A stretch of DNA of 64,000 nucleotides from Paguma larvata (lineage: Eukaryota > Chordata > Mammalia > Carnivora > Viverridae): NCBI GenBank assembly GCA_030068075.1, contig CM057826.1, positions 111,934,746 to 111,998,745 on the forward strand, given 5' to 3'. The notes under the pieces are model-generated. The model did not search any database. It was not told the DNA's origin and saw only the letters and a program-made list of their open reading frames with translations. A program made the position numbers and the translations under genes. Positions 1 through 10,720 of the stretch are shown one piece after another (position 1 is the stretch's first letter; each line of letters begins with the position of its first letter).

Positions 1-495
1 GTTGTACTTTTGTTTGTAACTGTCTTTTCTTTATGTTATGTAGTCTTGGAAACTTTGTTGAAGACCATTTGATAATATATGAATGAATTTAGCTTTGGGC
101 TCTCTGTTCTGTTCGATTGATCTCTGTGTCTGTTTTTATGCCAGTATCATACTATTTAATTACTATAGCTTTGTAATATCTTTTGAACCAGGAAATGTGA
201 TGCCTCTGGCTTTGTTCTTTTTTCCTTAAGATTTCCTTGGCTGTTCTGGATCTTTTGTGGTTTTTTATGAATTGTAGGATTGTTTTATCTAGTTTTGTAA
301 ATGCCACTGGGATTTTGATGTAAAGGCAGCATTGACTCTTTGTATGTTGATTTGATATCTTGTAACTTTGCTGAATTCATTTTTTCTGTAACAGGTTGTT
401 CTATAAATTCTTTAGAATTTTTTTTTTTTTAGATAAAAGATTATGTGGTCTCTGGATAGAGATAGCTTTGCTGCTGCTTCTCTGATTTGGATAAC

Positions 496-530
496 TTGCC
501 TTGCCTTGCCTTGCCTTGCCTTGCCTTGCC
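496..530. repeat. (TTGCC)7 pentanucleotide microsatellite
   Basis: Seven perfect TTGCC units sit inside the antisense L1. The paralogous L1 stretch near 1199-1212 has a single 'ccttgcctaattgc', so the tract probably grew from a sequence already present in L1. Confidence 0.95.
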
Positions 531-1029
531 TGATCACTCTGGCTTGGGCTTCTAGTACTATATTGAATAAAGTGGTGAGTGGGCATCTTTGTCTTGTTCC
601 TGATCTTAAAAGAAAAGACTTCAGTTTTTCACCATTGAGTCTGGTGTTAGCTGGTAGTTATGAATTTCATAAGACTTCAACAGTCCATCTGAATTTTAGA
701 ATAGTTTTTAAAATTTATACAAAAAATGCCTTTGGGGTTTGATAGGTATTGCATTGAAACTGTATATCACTTCAGACCTAAATACCACCATGTAGTGCTA
801 TCATCTTAACAGTATTGTCTTCCTAACCGTGGACACTGAATATTTCCCCTTATTTTCATCTTTAATCTCTTTCAGCAATGTTGTGTTGTTTTCAGTGTAC
901 AAGTCTTGAACCTCCTTCGTTAATTTTATTCCTAAGTATTTTATTCTTACCTTTTTTATTCTATTGTAAATGAAATTATTTTCTTAATTTTCTTCTCGGA
1001 TTGCTCATTGCTAGTGTATAGAAATACAA

Positions 1030-1230
1030 CTATTTTTGTGAGTTGATTTTGTATTCTGTAACTTCGCTGAATTCATTTTTAGCTCTAACAGATATTGTTC
1101 TGAATTCTTGAGGGTTTTCTAGATATAAGATCATGTCATATAAGTGCAGAAGTAGTTTTACTTCTTTCATTCCAATTTGGATTGCTTCTGTTTCTTTTCC
1201 TTGCCTAATTGCTCTGACTAGAACTTTCAC
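1030..1230 (-). pseudogene. L1 ORF2 reverse-transcriptase fragment, inactive
   Basis: On the minus strand 66 codons stay open and read like the L1 ORF2 RT core: an 'ARAIRQ'-like start (here VRAIRQ), 'IQIG', then 'MILYLENP' and 'YKIN'. The catalytic FADD box that should precede 'MILYLENP' reads HLYD, so one catalytic Asp is gone. It is a short fragment of a dead element, not a gene. Confidence 0.75.
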
Positions 1231-1644
1231 TGCTGTGTCAAATAGTAGGGGAGCAGACCTTTGGGGGAAAAGCTTTTAGTCTTTCACCATTGAGTATAAT
1301 ATAGTTATAAATTTTTGATATATGACCTTTATCCTTTTGGGGAAGTATTTTATTTTGTTTTTAATTTATTGAAAATGTTTCTCAGCAGTATTAGATTTTG
1401 TTAAATGCCTTTTCTGTATCCATTGATATGATCATCTGTTTTTTCATCCCTATATTGATGTGGTGTATTCTATTGATAAGTTTTTAGTTGATAGGTTTTT
1501 AGTTATTGAATCACTTTTGAATCCTAGAATCAATCCACTTCATTCGGATGAATAAACTTTGTAATATGCTGCTGAGTTTGTATTTCTAATATAGTGTTGA
1601 GAATTTTTATATAAATATTTATAAGGAATATTAGTTTGTAACTT

Positions 1645-1834
1645 TTTAAATGTTTATTTATTGTGAGAGAGCGCAGGGGAGGGAAAGAGGGAGAGGGAGG
1701 AAGAATCCCAAGCAGGCTCCTCACTGTCATCACAGAGCCTGACCTGACACAGCGCTCAGTCTCACAAACTGTAATATGATCTGATCTGAAATCAAAAGTC
1801 AGATGCTTAACCAACCAAGCCACCCAGGCGCCCC
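1645..1834 (-). mobile_element. SINEC (tRNA-Lys SINE), antisense
   Basis: Starts with the A-rich tail complement ('tttttaaatgtttattta') and ends with the tRNA head complement ('gccacccaggcgcccc'). It is inserted in the antisense L1, which resumes right after it. Confidence 0.92.
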
Positions 1835-1967
1835 GTGTAGTGTCTTTGGCTTTGTCGTCACAGTAATGCTGCCCTTATAGAAAGAGTAAAAAAGTGTTCC
1901 CTCCTCTTCAACTTTTTTGTAAAAGTTTGAGAAAGGCTAGTATACTGATTCCTGTTTAAATGTTTGG

Positions 1968-2158
1968 AGGGGCGCCTCAGTGACGCAGTCCATTAAGCAT
2001 CCATCTCGTGATCTTGGCTTAGGTCATGCTATCACGGTTCGTGAGTTTGAACCCTGCATCAGGCTCTGCGCTGATGGCACACAGCCTGCTTGGAATTGTG
2101 TCTCTCCTTGTCTCTGCCCCTCTTTCTTCTGCATGCTCTCTCTTTCTCTCTCTCAAAA

Positions 2159-2203
<45 letters not shown>
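1968..2203 (+). mobile_element. SINEC with (AAAT)n tail and 10-bp target-site duplication
   Basis: Head 'ggggcgcctcagtgacgcag', body and A-rich tail are all present. An exact 10-bp duplication, 'aaatgtttgg', flanks it at 1958-1967 and 2204-2213, and L1 resumes immediately after. Confidence 0.95.
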
Positions 2204-2205
<2 letters not shown>

Positions 2206-2207
2206 AT
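2155..2207. repeat. (AAAT)13 microsatellite in SINE tail
   Basis: About 13 perfect AAAT units expanded from the SINE tail. It is likely length-variable. Confidence 0.95.
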
Positions 2208-2599
2208 GTTTGGTAGTATTCACTAGTAATATTGTCTGGTCTCGGGGTTTTCTTTCACAGGTTTTAATTACTAACTCAGTCTCCTTATTTATTACAGATC
2301 TATTCAGATTTTCTATTTCTTGTTGAGTCAATTTGGGTAATTCATGTGTCCTAGGAATTGGTCCAGTTCGCTAGGTAATCCAGTTCGTGTGTACAGTTGT
2401 TCATAGTATTCTTTTAAGTCCTTTTTATTCCTCTGAAGTCAGTAGTAACGTTAGTGCATTCACTTTTTACACCTGCCATCATTAGGGAGTTTTCGCTTGA
2501 TTTTTATTAAAATCTGAATCTGAGAAGCTTTTTACTATTTGCTCCTGGATCTCAGACTGTATTTTTTAAAATTCATGTTAGGATAAAAATGTATTGCTG

Positions 2600-2745
2600 G
2601 CAGTAATGATAGTAGCAAAATGCTGTCTACATGCCAGGTGCTTGTGTGAAACACTTACCACGTCATCTTTCCCAACTCTTAGATTCTCTCAGTTTTCAGA
2701 AAAACTGAAACACAAAGCAGTTGTCACTCACCAAGTTAGAGCAAA
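2600..2745 (+). mobile_element. MIR remnant
   Basis: Degenerate MIR order: 'tacatgccaggtgcttg', 'cttaccacgtcatc', then the 'cagaaaaactgaaacacaaag' stretch that matches the MIR 'gatgaggaaactgaggc' region. Confidence 0.6.
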
Positions 2746-2749
2746 GACC

Positions 2750-4320
2750 CCAGAGAATTAAAAAATGAGATTTCATCTTGCTTAGGATTCATCCAATGCT
2801 TGAGTCCACAGAAATTATCAAACCTACGGTCCATTTTCTCTCATGTATACCTATTAGTATTACGATATTTTATATCCTCTGGTGGCTGACATTACCCATT
2901 ACCACAGATTGCTCCAGGGGTGTCTTGGAGCTAGAAAAGTTGGAACATGGAAGGGTGGTGTACTTAAAGGAAGAGACGAGACGGTCTATGTAAGTAGGCT
3001 GTCCCTGTGTCCTAGAATGACAGAATATTGGGATATTTCACATTAAAAAAAAATCTCTCAGCAATTAAAATTGGCTCCTGTGAATAAGATACTTTGGGCA
3101 AAGCTGGATCAATGGAAGACAGTCTTCCTGTTTAGTTGCTTTGTTTTATATATACAGAACAGAACTTAGAAGAGCCCTCCCAAGACAGAAGCAAGCAGGA
3201 AGGAAGGTAAAAGACAGAAGGAAGGAACCTCACTTACCTTTGGGTTCTGTCATTCAGTCCCCTCCTTGTGTATTATTTCAGACATTTTTACAGGTAATCC
3301 AGAGTGGTGGACTGATAAAAGGAAGAATGTGCCCTGCTTGTGCTAATAAACCAATCTAAAGAGGAGTCACAGAAGTGAGACCTTTCCCACGGTTGTAATA
3401 CAGTCTGGATCATGTAAACTGCAGTCTGAAGAAGAGCGTGGAGCTTAGCTCTGCTTTGTGCAGACCTTTTGAAAAGATGAAATGAGAAGTCAAAAGAGAA
3501 AAGATGCCACCTCCCTAGAATTATATCGGACTTATTAATCATGGTAGGTCCAAAAGGAGTTCCTAGAATTCAAACAGTGGTGCACAGAAGGGTCATTCCC
3601 CATAATCCATCGTGTTTTCCAAGTTGCTCTCCATCAGCTGGATAATACTGTTTAATCCCTTATGCTGATTTAAAATTCCATCAGAGGGAAGTAATGTGTT
3701 TCTGTTCTGGAGGTTTGCTATGGTAAATGCATTACTGGATTAACTTTATCTTCACTATTACAGGGGTCTTTTAGGTGCTAACACAATTTAGAAATGAAAT
3801 AAGACAAAACAAAACCTCTTCTATTCGAAAATGCGTTTTCTACCTCAGAATTCGTTTGTGGTGTTCGCGGAGTGGTATCTGACATCTGAAAAGCTGGAAT
3901 CTTGTCCTTTAGAGGCAGAGGAGCCTTAGCAGTCAAAGGACTGGACAATCAAAACCCTTAAATGGTCTGGGATCTGTCTGGTTTGAGGCCCAGCTGAGGC
4001 TCTCATCCTTAGTCCTTATTCTTTGGTGTGTTAAAATAATTTTCTGATGAATGAGATTGGTTGTTCTTGGTTTTTGTTGCCACAGAAGCCTTTGATCAAA
4101 AGAAATCTCACTGTGTGTCTAAATAAATAAAATAGATGACAGTGCTGGTGGAGGAGGGAGGAGAAATGCCTTCTTCTTCTTCCCTCGTGGTGGCCCCTGA
4201 GGGGTTCTGCAGAGCAGGGCTTTGGTTCCATTACTGGAATGCATTCCACTCAAATGAATTCAAATGCATAAACACGTTCCCATTAAAAAGAATTCAAACA
4301 CAGAAGAATATAAATTTTTG
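2750..4320. other. Unique sequence, nothing recognised
   Basis: No repeat family, RNA gene or credible exon is visible. The few open frames (up to 84 codons) have no domain features. Composition is ordinary and CpG is scarce. Confidence 0.5.
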
Positions 4321-4322
4321 CT

Positions 4323-4525
4323 AATATTTATTTATCTTTGAGAGGGAGGGAGACAGAGTGCAGGCAGGGGAGGGGCAAAGAGAGAGGGAGACACAGGATC
4401 TGAAGCAGGGTCCAGGCTCTGAGCTGTCAGCACAGAGTCTGACACCGGGCTTGAACCCATGAACCATGAGATCATGACCTGAGCCAAAGTCAGACACTCA
4501 ACCAACTGAGCCACCCAGCTGCCCT
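4323..4525 (-). mobile_element. SINEC, antisense
   Basis: Full order is present: tail complement ('tatttatttatctttgaga'), CT-rich body complement, 'gagctgtcagcacagag', and head complement 'gagccacccagctgccc'. No clear target-site duplication was seen. Confidence 0.92.
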
Positions 4526-4694
4526 GACCCAGAAGACTATAGACCAAGAAGTTAAGATCCCCCCTTTTACCTCCACCCTCCTCTTGAGAAGTCATCATTT
4601 TGGATCTTCTCTCCATATTTAGAAATACATATCTTTATTTACTAATTGATAGTTTTGAAATTTGTAAGTATACATTTTATATGCATTTAGCTTC

Positions 4695-4795
4695 ATAGGG
4701 CCAGGGTTTTTGTGAGTGTTGTTAATTATTTTATCCACAGTGTCTGGAAAAGAGCCTGACAAATAAACTATTAGTAAATGTTGGTTGGATTAGGG
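4695..4795 (+). mobile_element. L2 3' end remnant
   Basis: Reads 'atccacagtgtctggaaaagagcctgac...actattagtaaatgttggttgg', matching the L2 3' end (cagtgcctggcacatagtaggtgctcaataaatgttggttg). Confidence 0.6.
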
Positions 4796-4799
4796 GCTG

Positions 4800-5080
4800 A
4801 ATTACCCTCCAACTTGCTTTTTGCATTCAGCAGTAGGTCTTGGTGATCTTTCCAGGTCAGTACACAGAGAGCCATCTTATCTTTTTTAATGACTGCATTG
4901 TATTTTATAGTCTGGATGTTAACATAACTCATTTCCTATGGAATAATTTCCTATGGAGTACTTGTTTCCAGTTGTCTACTATCGTAAGCAATTCTGCAAT
5001 GAATGCCCATATAAATGACTCTTAGTGTATTTTTTGTGTATAAATTACTGTAAGGCTTTCTTAGGGTAACTTCCTTTTAA
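4800..5080 (+). mobile_element. L1M-type 3' region remnant
   Basis: Order 'ttggtgatctttccaggtcagtacacag', 'gactgcattgtattttatag', 'gcaattctgcaatgaatg', 'agtaggattttaggctcag' follows the 3' segment of old mammalian L1M elements. It is diverged and the family assignment is approximate. Confidence 0.5.
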
Positions 5081-5402
5081 AGTAGGATTTTAGGCTCAGA
5101 AGTTATACCCATTCTGAATTCATGTAGGTAAGTCTTTGGGTTTCTCCTTTTCCTGACAAGTGGGAACAGAAATAGAATTTAGCTTAGGAGTTTTATGGGT
5201 CCGAATATGGGTTATACCACCTCCACCTCAGTTCCAGTGGCCAGAACCCAGTCACATGGCCTCTCTTAACTGCATGGGCAACTGAGATACACTGACAGGC
5301 TGTGTATCCAAGAAAAATGGCAAGATAGTTTGGTGGGTTTCTACTGTGTCTGCCTCAGCAAGGGAAGCTAAAGCATGTTTTTTCCTGATCATGTGCCCGC
5401 TA
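5081..5402. other. Unassigned sequence
   Basis: No gene seen. The stretch at 5232-5262 ('agttccagtggccagaaccc') recalls a dispersed mammalian repeat that I cannot name with confidence. Confidence 0.35.
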
Positions 5403-5417
5403 AAACTTGATTGCCGT

Positions 5418-5601
5418 TGGGGCATCAGGGTGGCTCAGTCGATTAACCGTCCGACTTTTGATTTCGGCTCAGGTCATGATCTCACAGTTGTGAGATCGAG
5501 CTCCATGCTGGGCATGGACCCTGCATAACATTCTGTCTCTCCTTCTATCTCTGCCCCTCCCTTTCTTGCTCATGCGTCTCTCTCTAAACAAACAGGCAAA
5601 C
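5418..5601 (+). mobile_element. SINEC, older subfamily
   Basis: The head 'ggggcatcagggtggctcag' and the 'gtgagatcgagctccatgctgggc' block differ from the younger cat-type copies in the window. An exact 10-bp duplication, 'aaacttgatt', flanks it at 5403-5412 and 5602-5611. Confidence 0.93.
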
Positions 5602-5611
5602 AAACTTGATT

Positions 5612-6530
5612 CTTGTTGAAGAAGGGAAAAACTGATTTTGGTAGACAACTCATCATTTGTCTCTCCTCTCTTCTTGACATTTGAGTTTGTAACCTCTGAC
5701 ATAAATCATTTCCATGGCAATCCTTTGTATTTAAGCCACATGGATCTTTCCCAAAATTTATATTTAATTGAATTTTAGCCAAATCTGAGCATGCTTCAGG
5801 TCAGCAGGTTCTCATGTAATTGACCTGAAAATGATTGACAGCAAAAGACAGGCCTTAAAAAAATGAGTAGCACTGGGTTTGCAAGGAATTTATTGTGTTT
5901 AGTGATCAGAAGCTGAGACCTTATCACCTGTCTCCAGGTTGTCAAGCCACTTATCATGGCCTTTGAAATTTATGTGTTGGTGCTGAGCGATGAATGAGCA
6001 TCACAGAGGTATTTGACTGCTCATTCGGTAATCCTGACCATTGACGATGGCCAGACCATGAGATTAGACCAGCCTCTAGAATTCTGGCAGTGGGAGCTTT
6101 AAGTCTAAGATGCAATGTTATCTTTAAATATCCTCCACCTTCCTCTTCCATCTGATGTTATCACATAATAATCCTGCCAGGGTGAAACCTTGGTATGGTT
6201 TCTATTTATTTGTATTCTCCTTTACACAACAGGAAAGCCGTCTGTGGCTTTTCAAAATGCTGAGAAGGAAGCCCTGTGGAGCATGGATGGCCCATCATAC
6301 ATAAGTAAACTCTGATTTTGATTAATAAAGAATGCCACTGTCCATATGGGGCTTTGTTTCTTCTGTGGAGGTAAACAAACGGATTGCTCTCTGTAGGCTA
6401 AATTTGGTGGAGAGCTGCAAATCTCCTCTACAACTGCTTCATCCCCAGAGGGCTGCATCTTGTCTCCCAAGGACAGTGCACTTGCCTGACTCCTGCTGCT
6501 CTGACACCTCTTGCTGATACCAGGTCCCAT
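5612..6530. other. Unique sequence, nothing recognised
   Basis: No gene, RNA or repeat could be assigned. Short open frames on both strands lack any recognisable motif. Confidence 0.45.
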
Positions 6531-6534
6531 ACGT

Positions 6535-6665
6535 TCTCAAGTCCCAGCTCAAATGACACATCTGCTGTGTTGATCCTCTCCATACCACGAATGTATGTGT
6601 TTCTTCTGCTCTGACCCAGTGCCCTTGACATTCTTCTCTAACTGTAGTGCTTGCTGCCTGGTAGG
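6535..6665 (+). mobile_element. L2 remnant
   Basis: 'agtcccagctcaaatgacac' followed by a CT-rich stretch matches the L2 3' region (caggtctcagctcaaatgtcac). Confidence 0.5.
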
Positions 6666-6923
6666 AAATTGGGAAATTCAGAGAAACATAAAAGAAGAAA
6701 AATTAAATTAACACCCGTTATCACACCACCTAGTAAGTTCTGATACTATCTTGGTACGTAGCTTTCCACTAGATTTCTAGTATATATCTGCGTTCAATTT
6801 ATTAACTATGTTTCTATACAAAACACACATATATATACATATATATATATGTCTATATTAGACATACACATAGCCTTATTTAACAGTATATTGTTAAAAT
6901 TTTCATATGTCATTAAGAATTCT

Positions 6924-7135
6924 GGGGCACCTGGGTGGCTTCTTTGTTTGAGTATCCAACTTCACTTCAGATCATGATCTCATGATTCATGGGTTTGATC
7001 CCCGTGTCAGGCTCTGTGCTGACAGCTCAGAGCCTGGAGCTTGCTTTGGATTCTGTGTCTCCCTCTCTCTCTGCCCCTCCCCCAATCGCGCTCTGTCTCT
7101 CTCTAAAAAATAAATATTAAAAATAAATTCTTATA
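6924..7135 (+). mobile_element. SINEC, first of a head-to-tail pair
   Basis: Head 'ggggcacctgggtggct', complete body, tail 'aaaaaataaatattaaaaataaa'. The 9-bp sequence 'aagaattct' lies just before this SINE (6915-6923) and just after the second one (7357-7365), bracketing the pair. Confidence 0.93.
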
Positions 7136-7356
7136 GAGGTGCCTGAGTGGTTCAGTTAACCGTGTGACTCTTGGTTTCGGCTTAGGTCATGATCTTGAAG
7201 TTCATGGGTTCGAGTCCCAAATCAGGCTCTGCGCTTGGAATATAGAATCTGCTTCAGATTCTCTGTCTCCCTCTCTCTCTGCCCCTCCCCAATTCCAGCT
7301 TTCTCTCTCTCAAAAATAAAAATCAATAAACATTAAAAAAAAATCTCCTTTTAAAA
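7136..7356 (+). mobile_element. SINEC, second of a head-to-tail pair
   Basis: Head 'gaggtgcctgagtggttcag' directly abuts the previous SINE's tail. Body and A-rich tail are complete. It probably inserted into the A-rich tail of the first copy. Confidence 0.92.
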
Positions 7357-7689
7357 AAGAATTCTTCTAAAATAGAATAATCTGTCTTGTGTCTAGGATA
7401 ATCTTGGAATTATTCTCTATGCTTTTGCATCTAGGTTGTTTCTGATCTTTACTTTGGATACTATAAATAATGATGTGATAACTATTCATTTGGCAAATCT
7501 GTCTGCATATCCATGATTATTTTCTTAGAATTAACTTTGAGAATTGGAATAACTGGGTCAAAGACATACAGGCATTTTTCTCATGCTTTTGATGGGTTTT
7601 GCTGGACTTAATTATAACACTTAACCGATTGAAATAATTGTGTGTTTACCTGGTTTTTAAAAATCCCCCTTGCCTCTTTTTTTTTTTTT

Positions 7690-7785
7690 TCCAGAATAAG
7701 GACTTGCTCTTGTTTTGTATTTATATTGTCTGAAACAGTACCTGGTCTATAATAGGTGTTGATAAATAATGAATGAAGAGTAAGG
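7690..7785 (+). mobile_element. L2 3' end remnant
   Basis: 'aaacagtacctggtctataataggtgttgataaataatgaatg' follows the L2 3' end consensus. Confidence 0.6.
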
Positions 7786-7865
7786 TTGGTGGCATAGGGC
7801 TCATGACACTTGAAGCTTAGCCATAAGGTGATACAGTTTAAAGCAGTGCTTCCCAAGGTGGGTCC

Positions 7866-8790
7866 CATACAGTCCTTGATTCAGGAAATATTAATTAACA
7901 TCAGCTACGGTCATGGCTACAAGGATTGCTGGCCAAAGTCCTAACCTTACTGTGCTTATGAGTCTAGCAAGGGACTTGGACAAAACAAGCTAAATAAAGA
8001 ATCATTACAGTTTGTCATAAACACGCAGGAAAGAAACAGGACGCTGTCACAGAATGGTACAAACTTTAGTGTGCTTTGGATCCCCTTGAGGGCTTGTTAA
8101 TACACAAATGGCCGCGCTCCCCATCCTCTCCCGGCCTCCAGAGTTTCTGATTCAGCTAGTGTGGGACGAGGCCCGAGAACTTGCACTTCTGACAGGTTCC
8201 CAGATGCCGCTGATGCCGCCGTTGGTCTGGGGACCACACTTTGCCATCTACTGAGAAGGGCAGCAACACATGGAGAAGGGTGAGGGAGAGGGTGGCTTCT
8301 TTGGTGGTTACAAAAGCTTTGTCCGAAGAGAGGACGGCTGAACTACCCCCGAAGGGCAAGAAGCCATAAAGTTGCATATTTCATCTGTAAGAGCAGATGT
8401 CCAGAAACAGGAAAGGTATGTCTCATTTAGGAGTTGGAACAAGGCCAGTGGGGAAGGAATTTTCTGAGGGCAGGAATGGTAAAAGTCAAAGTTGCAGGGC
8501 TGGTCTCAGCATCAGTGCTGTGGGACCTTACAGGCCATGGTAGGGGGTTGCATTTGACCTGAACTCAGTGGAAAGTCGGCAAGGATTACAAGACAGAGAA
8601 GGAATGAGATGCACTTGATATTGTAAGATCACTCTGCAGAATGGAGAAAGGATGGAAAGGTATCCAGAGTGATGTTGAAGAGACCAGATCTGGAGGCCGT
8701 GGCCATGAACTTGGGTCACAGATGAGTTTAACATGACCCTCATGACCCTAGGGAGTGATGGCAAAGATGGAGACAAGGTGATGGACTAAA
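7866..8790 (-). mobile_element. L2, antisense, carrying a MER5A
   Basis: Complementary L2 order: 'caaggattgctggccaaagtc' and 'gacaaaacaagctaaataaa' near the start, then, after MER5A, 'ttacaggccatggtaggggg', 'gtaagatcactctgcagaatgg' and 'gagaccagatctgg'. It is diverged; about 8260-8460 is the weakest part. Confidence 0.6.
8060..8256 (+). mobile_element. MER5A (non-autonomous hAT-Charlie DNA transposon)
   Basis: Clear MER5A landmarks in order: 'caaactttagtgtgc', 'gagggcttgttaatacac', 'cagagtttctgattcag', 'gaggcccgagaacttgcac', 'ggttcccagatgccgctgatg', 'ctggggaccacactttg'. Confidence 0.85.
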
Positions 8791-9046
8791 GGTCTGTTTC
8801 ACCCCCCCAAAAATGTTAGGGAAACATTGGCTACCGTGAAATTAGAACCAGTTTTTAACTGCTGCACTTTTCAAAGCCTTTAAACTGGAAATGTTCATCG
8901 TGAATCCCTAATAAGATATTTTCCTTAGAGCACCTCATAATAAAGTTCTTTGCTAGGAGTACTAGTTGAAACATTTGCCATTCAAAGATTCTGGAACTCT
9001 GCTGCCCAGTACAAGCTCACTCTGCCCCAGGTAAGAATGAACCACA
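8791..9046. other. Unique sequence
   Basis: No assigned feature. The 'ccccaggtaag' at 9026-9036 resembles a 5' splice site, but no exon supports it. Confidence 0.4.
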
Positions 9047-9250
9047 GGGGTGCCTGGGTGGCTCAGTCCGTTAAGCGTCTGGCCCTTGGTTTCGGCTCAG
9101 GTCATGATCTCTCATGGTTCTTGAGTTCGAACCCTCTTTGGGCTCTGCACTGACTGTGCAGAGTCTGCTTTTGACTCTCTCTCCCTCTGTCTCTGCCCCT
9201 CTGCGACACCCTGTCCCTCCCCTTTTTCCAAAATAAATAAACCTAAAAAA
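9047..9250 (+). mobile_element. SINEC
   Basis: Head 'ggggtgcctgggtggctcag' through tail 'aaaataaataaacctaaaaaaag'. A weak duplication ('agaatga' at 9034-9040 and again near 9256) flanks it. Confidence 0.93.
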
Positions 9251-9704
9251 AGAAGAAGAATGAGCTGCAGAGCAGTACAGTCCCATTTCCCAGCTAAAGC
9301 TAGAAAGGGTGCCACAGAGCCTGGTGTTTGGAGCTTCTCTGGCTTGGACTGCTTGCCCCAGGGCAAAATAGGAATTAAATGAACTGTGCTTATAGATTAG
9401 ATGCCTGAGGAGTCTTGAGTTCTTCGAATTCCTGAAACAGGTGAGACAGGGGTATGTGTGAGGCTTCAAATTTCAAGGATATGAGACAATTCCCTACTCT
9501 CTCAAATAAGCCTTTTTGGTGGTTGTTTCCTCAACCTAAGCATGTAGTGAAGTCCCGGCATCTGTAGTGAGAAGCTCAGGAATGCTGCTACCTAAGGCGT
9601 TCTGTGCAGTTACACTTATGCTGAGCTCCTTGTGGGTGCCCTGGGGCCTGAGGAGCTGCGGAGGAGGGATGTGGAGGCTGGTGGCAGGTGCCCCACCACT
9701 TCCT
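9251..9704. other. Unique sequence
   Basis: No repeat or gene recognised. A modestly GC-rich patch at 9620-9710 has too few CpGs for an island. Confidence 0.4.
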
Positions 9705-9868
9705 GTGTCTGTGACTTTGAGGATTTACCTCTCTGAGCCTCGGTTTTGTCATTCAAGACTGGAAATCATAAAATTCACCTTAAGAAGTGCTTAGGAGGAT
9801 TAATGAAATCATTCAGGTAAAGAACTTAACACATGAGCCATATCAATAGTTACTCTTGTCACTGGAAG
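9705..9868 (-). mobile_element. MIR, antisense
   Basis: 'acctctctgagcctcggttttgtcattc' then 'aggattaatgaaatcattcaggtaaag' matches the MIR complement ending at the 'aatgttagctatt'-like tail. Confidence 0.8.
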
Positions 9869-10607
9869 GAATTACACGTTTTCCACTTCATTTTTGGTCA
9901 GGTGTTAACTTGGCTCTTCTCAGCTGCAGAAAGCCCCAGATAGCTTCCCTCCTCCCTGTCTTCTACTTATTGAAGGATTTATTCACAGGCTTTCCTACTT
10001 GGGGTGAAATTTTGCCCAGAGTGATAGTTGTGAAAAACCGTTGTCACTCTAACCACACATTAACTTAGAGATTTTTTCTCCTATTTTTCCCCCAGGCGTA
10101 TTATTTAAACCTAAAAAGACTATAATGAATTTTCTATTTTGGGATGAGATTTGATGGTTTCTTGATCATCAGCAAAACACATCCGAGACTACTGTGTGAC
10201 AGAGCACCTTTTCATGAGCTGATAGTTATCAAAGACATCCTGATGCATTTAAGTGGGGCACATGTTTCAGAAAGTGTGATGACGGCTTTTCGGGAAACCT
10301 CCCTGGCTCCCTCATGTTTTCTCATTTCATTACTAGTGACTTAAGAACAGTCATTTTCTTTAAAGAGAACATGTTTGGGTACCACAATCTCAAATTATTT
10401 TAATCACTAGATTATGGCAAATGGGGAGTCCAAAAAAATCTGTCCAAAAGTGGTCTAAACACTTGCCCAAGGTGACTATTGGATTTGTAAGTGAGGACGT
10501 GAGAAATGGTGTTCCAGTTGAAGCCATTCTCTATGTCATGGTCTTAATAAAAGTCTTCCTGATGGCTTGTAGGGAGGAATAATGAGTTTCCTTCATCAAG
10601 TTTATTC
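9869..10607. other. Unique sequence
   Basis: Nothing assigned. A short MIR-like scrap ('cacttgcccaaggtgac', 10460-10476) may be chance. Confidence 0.4.
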
Positions 10608-10720
10608 CAAGCACTTCCTCTGGTACAAAATCTGATTTAACTATCTTCTCTATACATCTCATGAGGAAACCAAGTTCTAAAAATTATGTACGTAGTACAG
10701 GAAGAATCTGGATAAAAGCA
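10608..10720 (+). mobile_element. Possible MIR remnant
   Basis: 'ctatacatctcatgaggaaaccaag' resembles the MIR 'ttttacagatgaggaaactgag' core. It is strongly diverged. Confidence 0.35.

Larger units (their letters stand above)
1..2470 (-). mobile_element. LINE-1 ORF2 remnant, antisense, rearranged
   Basis: The plus strand reads as the complement of L1 ORF2 (reverse transcriptase through the C-terminal region), with landmarks such as 'gattgatctctgtgtctg' and 'ttactatagctttgtaat'. The copy is old and full of stops. A segment is missing near 325-345, and a similar ORF2 stretch appears twice (about 345-665 and 1043-1320), so it is either two overlapping insertions or one duplicated copy. Two SINEs interrupt it at 1645-1834 and 1968-2203. 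Both ends are diffuse, and the left end runs out of the window. Confidence 0.85.
6670..7600 (+). mobile_element. L1M 3' region split by two SINEs
   Basis: Old L1M-like sequence occupies 6670-6923 and resumes at about 7366-7600 ('atctaggttgtttctgatc', 'actataaataatgatgtg', 'gaattggaataactgggtc'). The halves join across the two SINEs at 6924-7356. An AT dinucleotide run lies at 6828-6851. Confidence 0.6.

Noticed and set aside
9026..9036. 'ccccaggtaag' as a splice donor
   Set aside because: No open, conserved-looking exon upstream; a single motif is not enough.
9071..9469. 132-codon minus-strand frame
   Set aside because: The C-terminal half is antisense SINEC; the rest has no recognisable feature and no exon signals.
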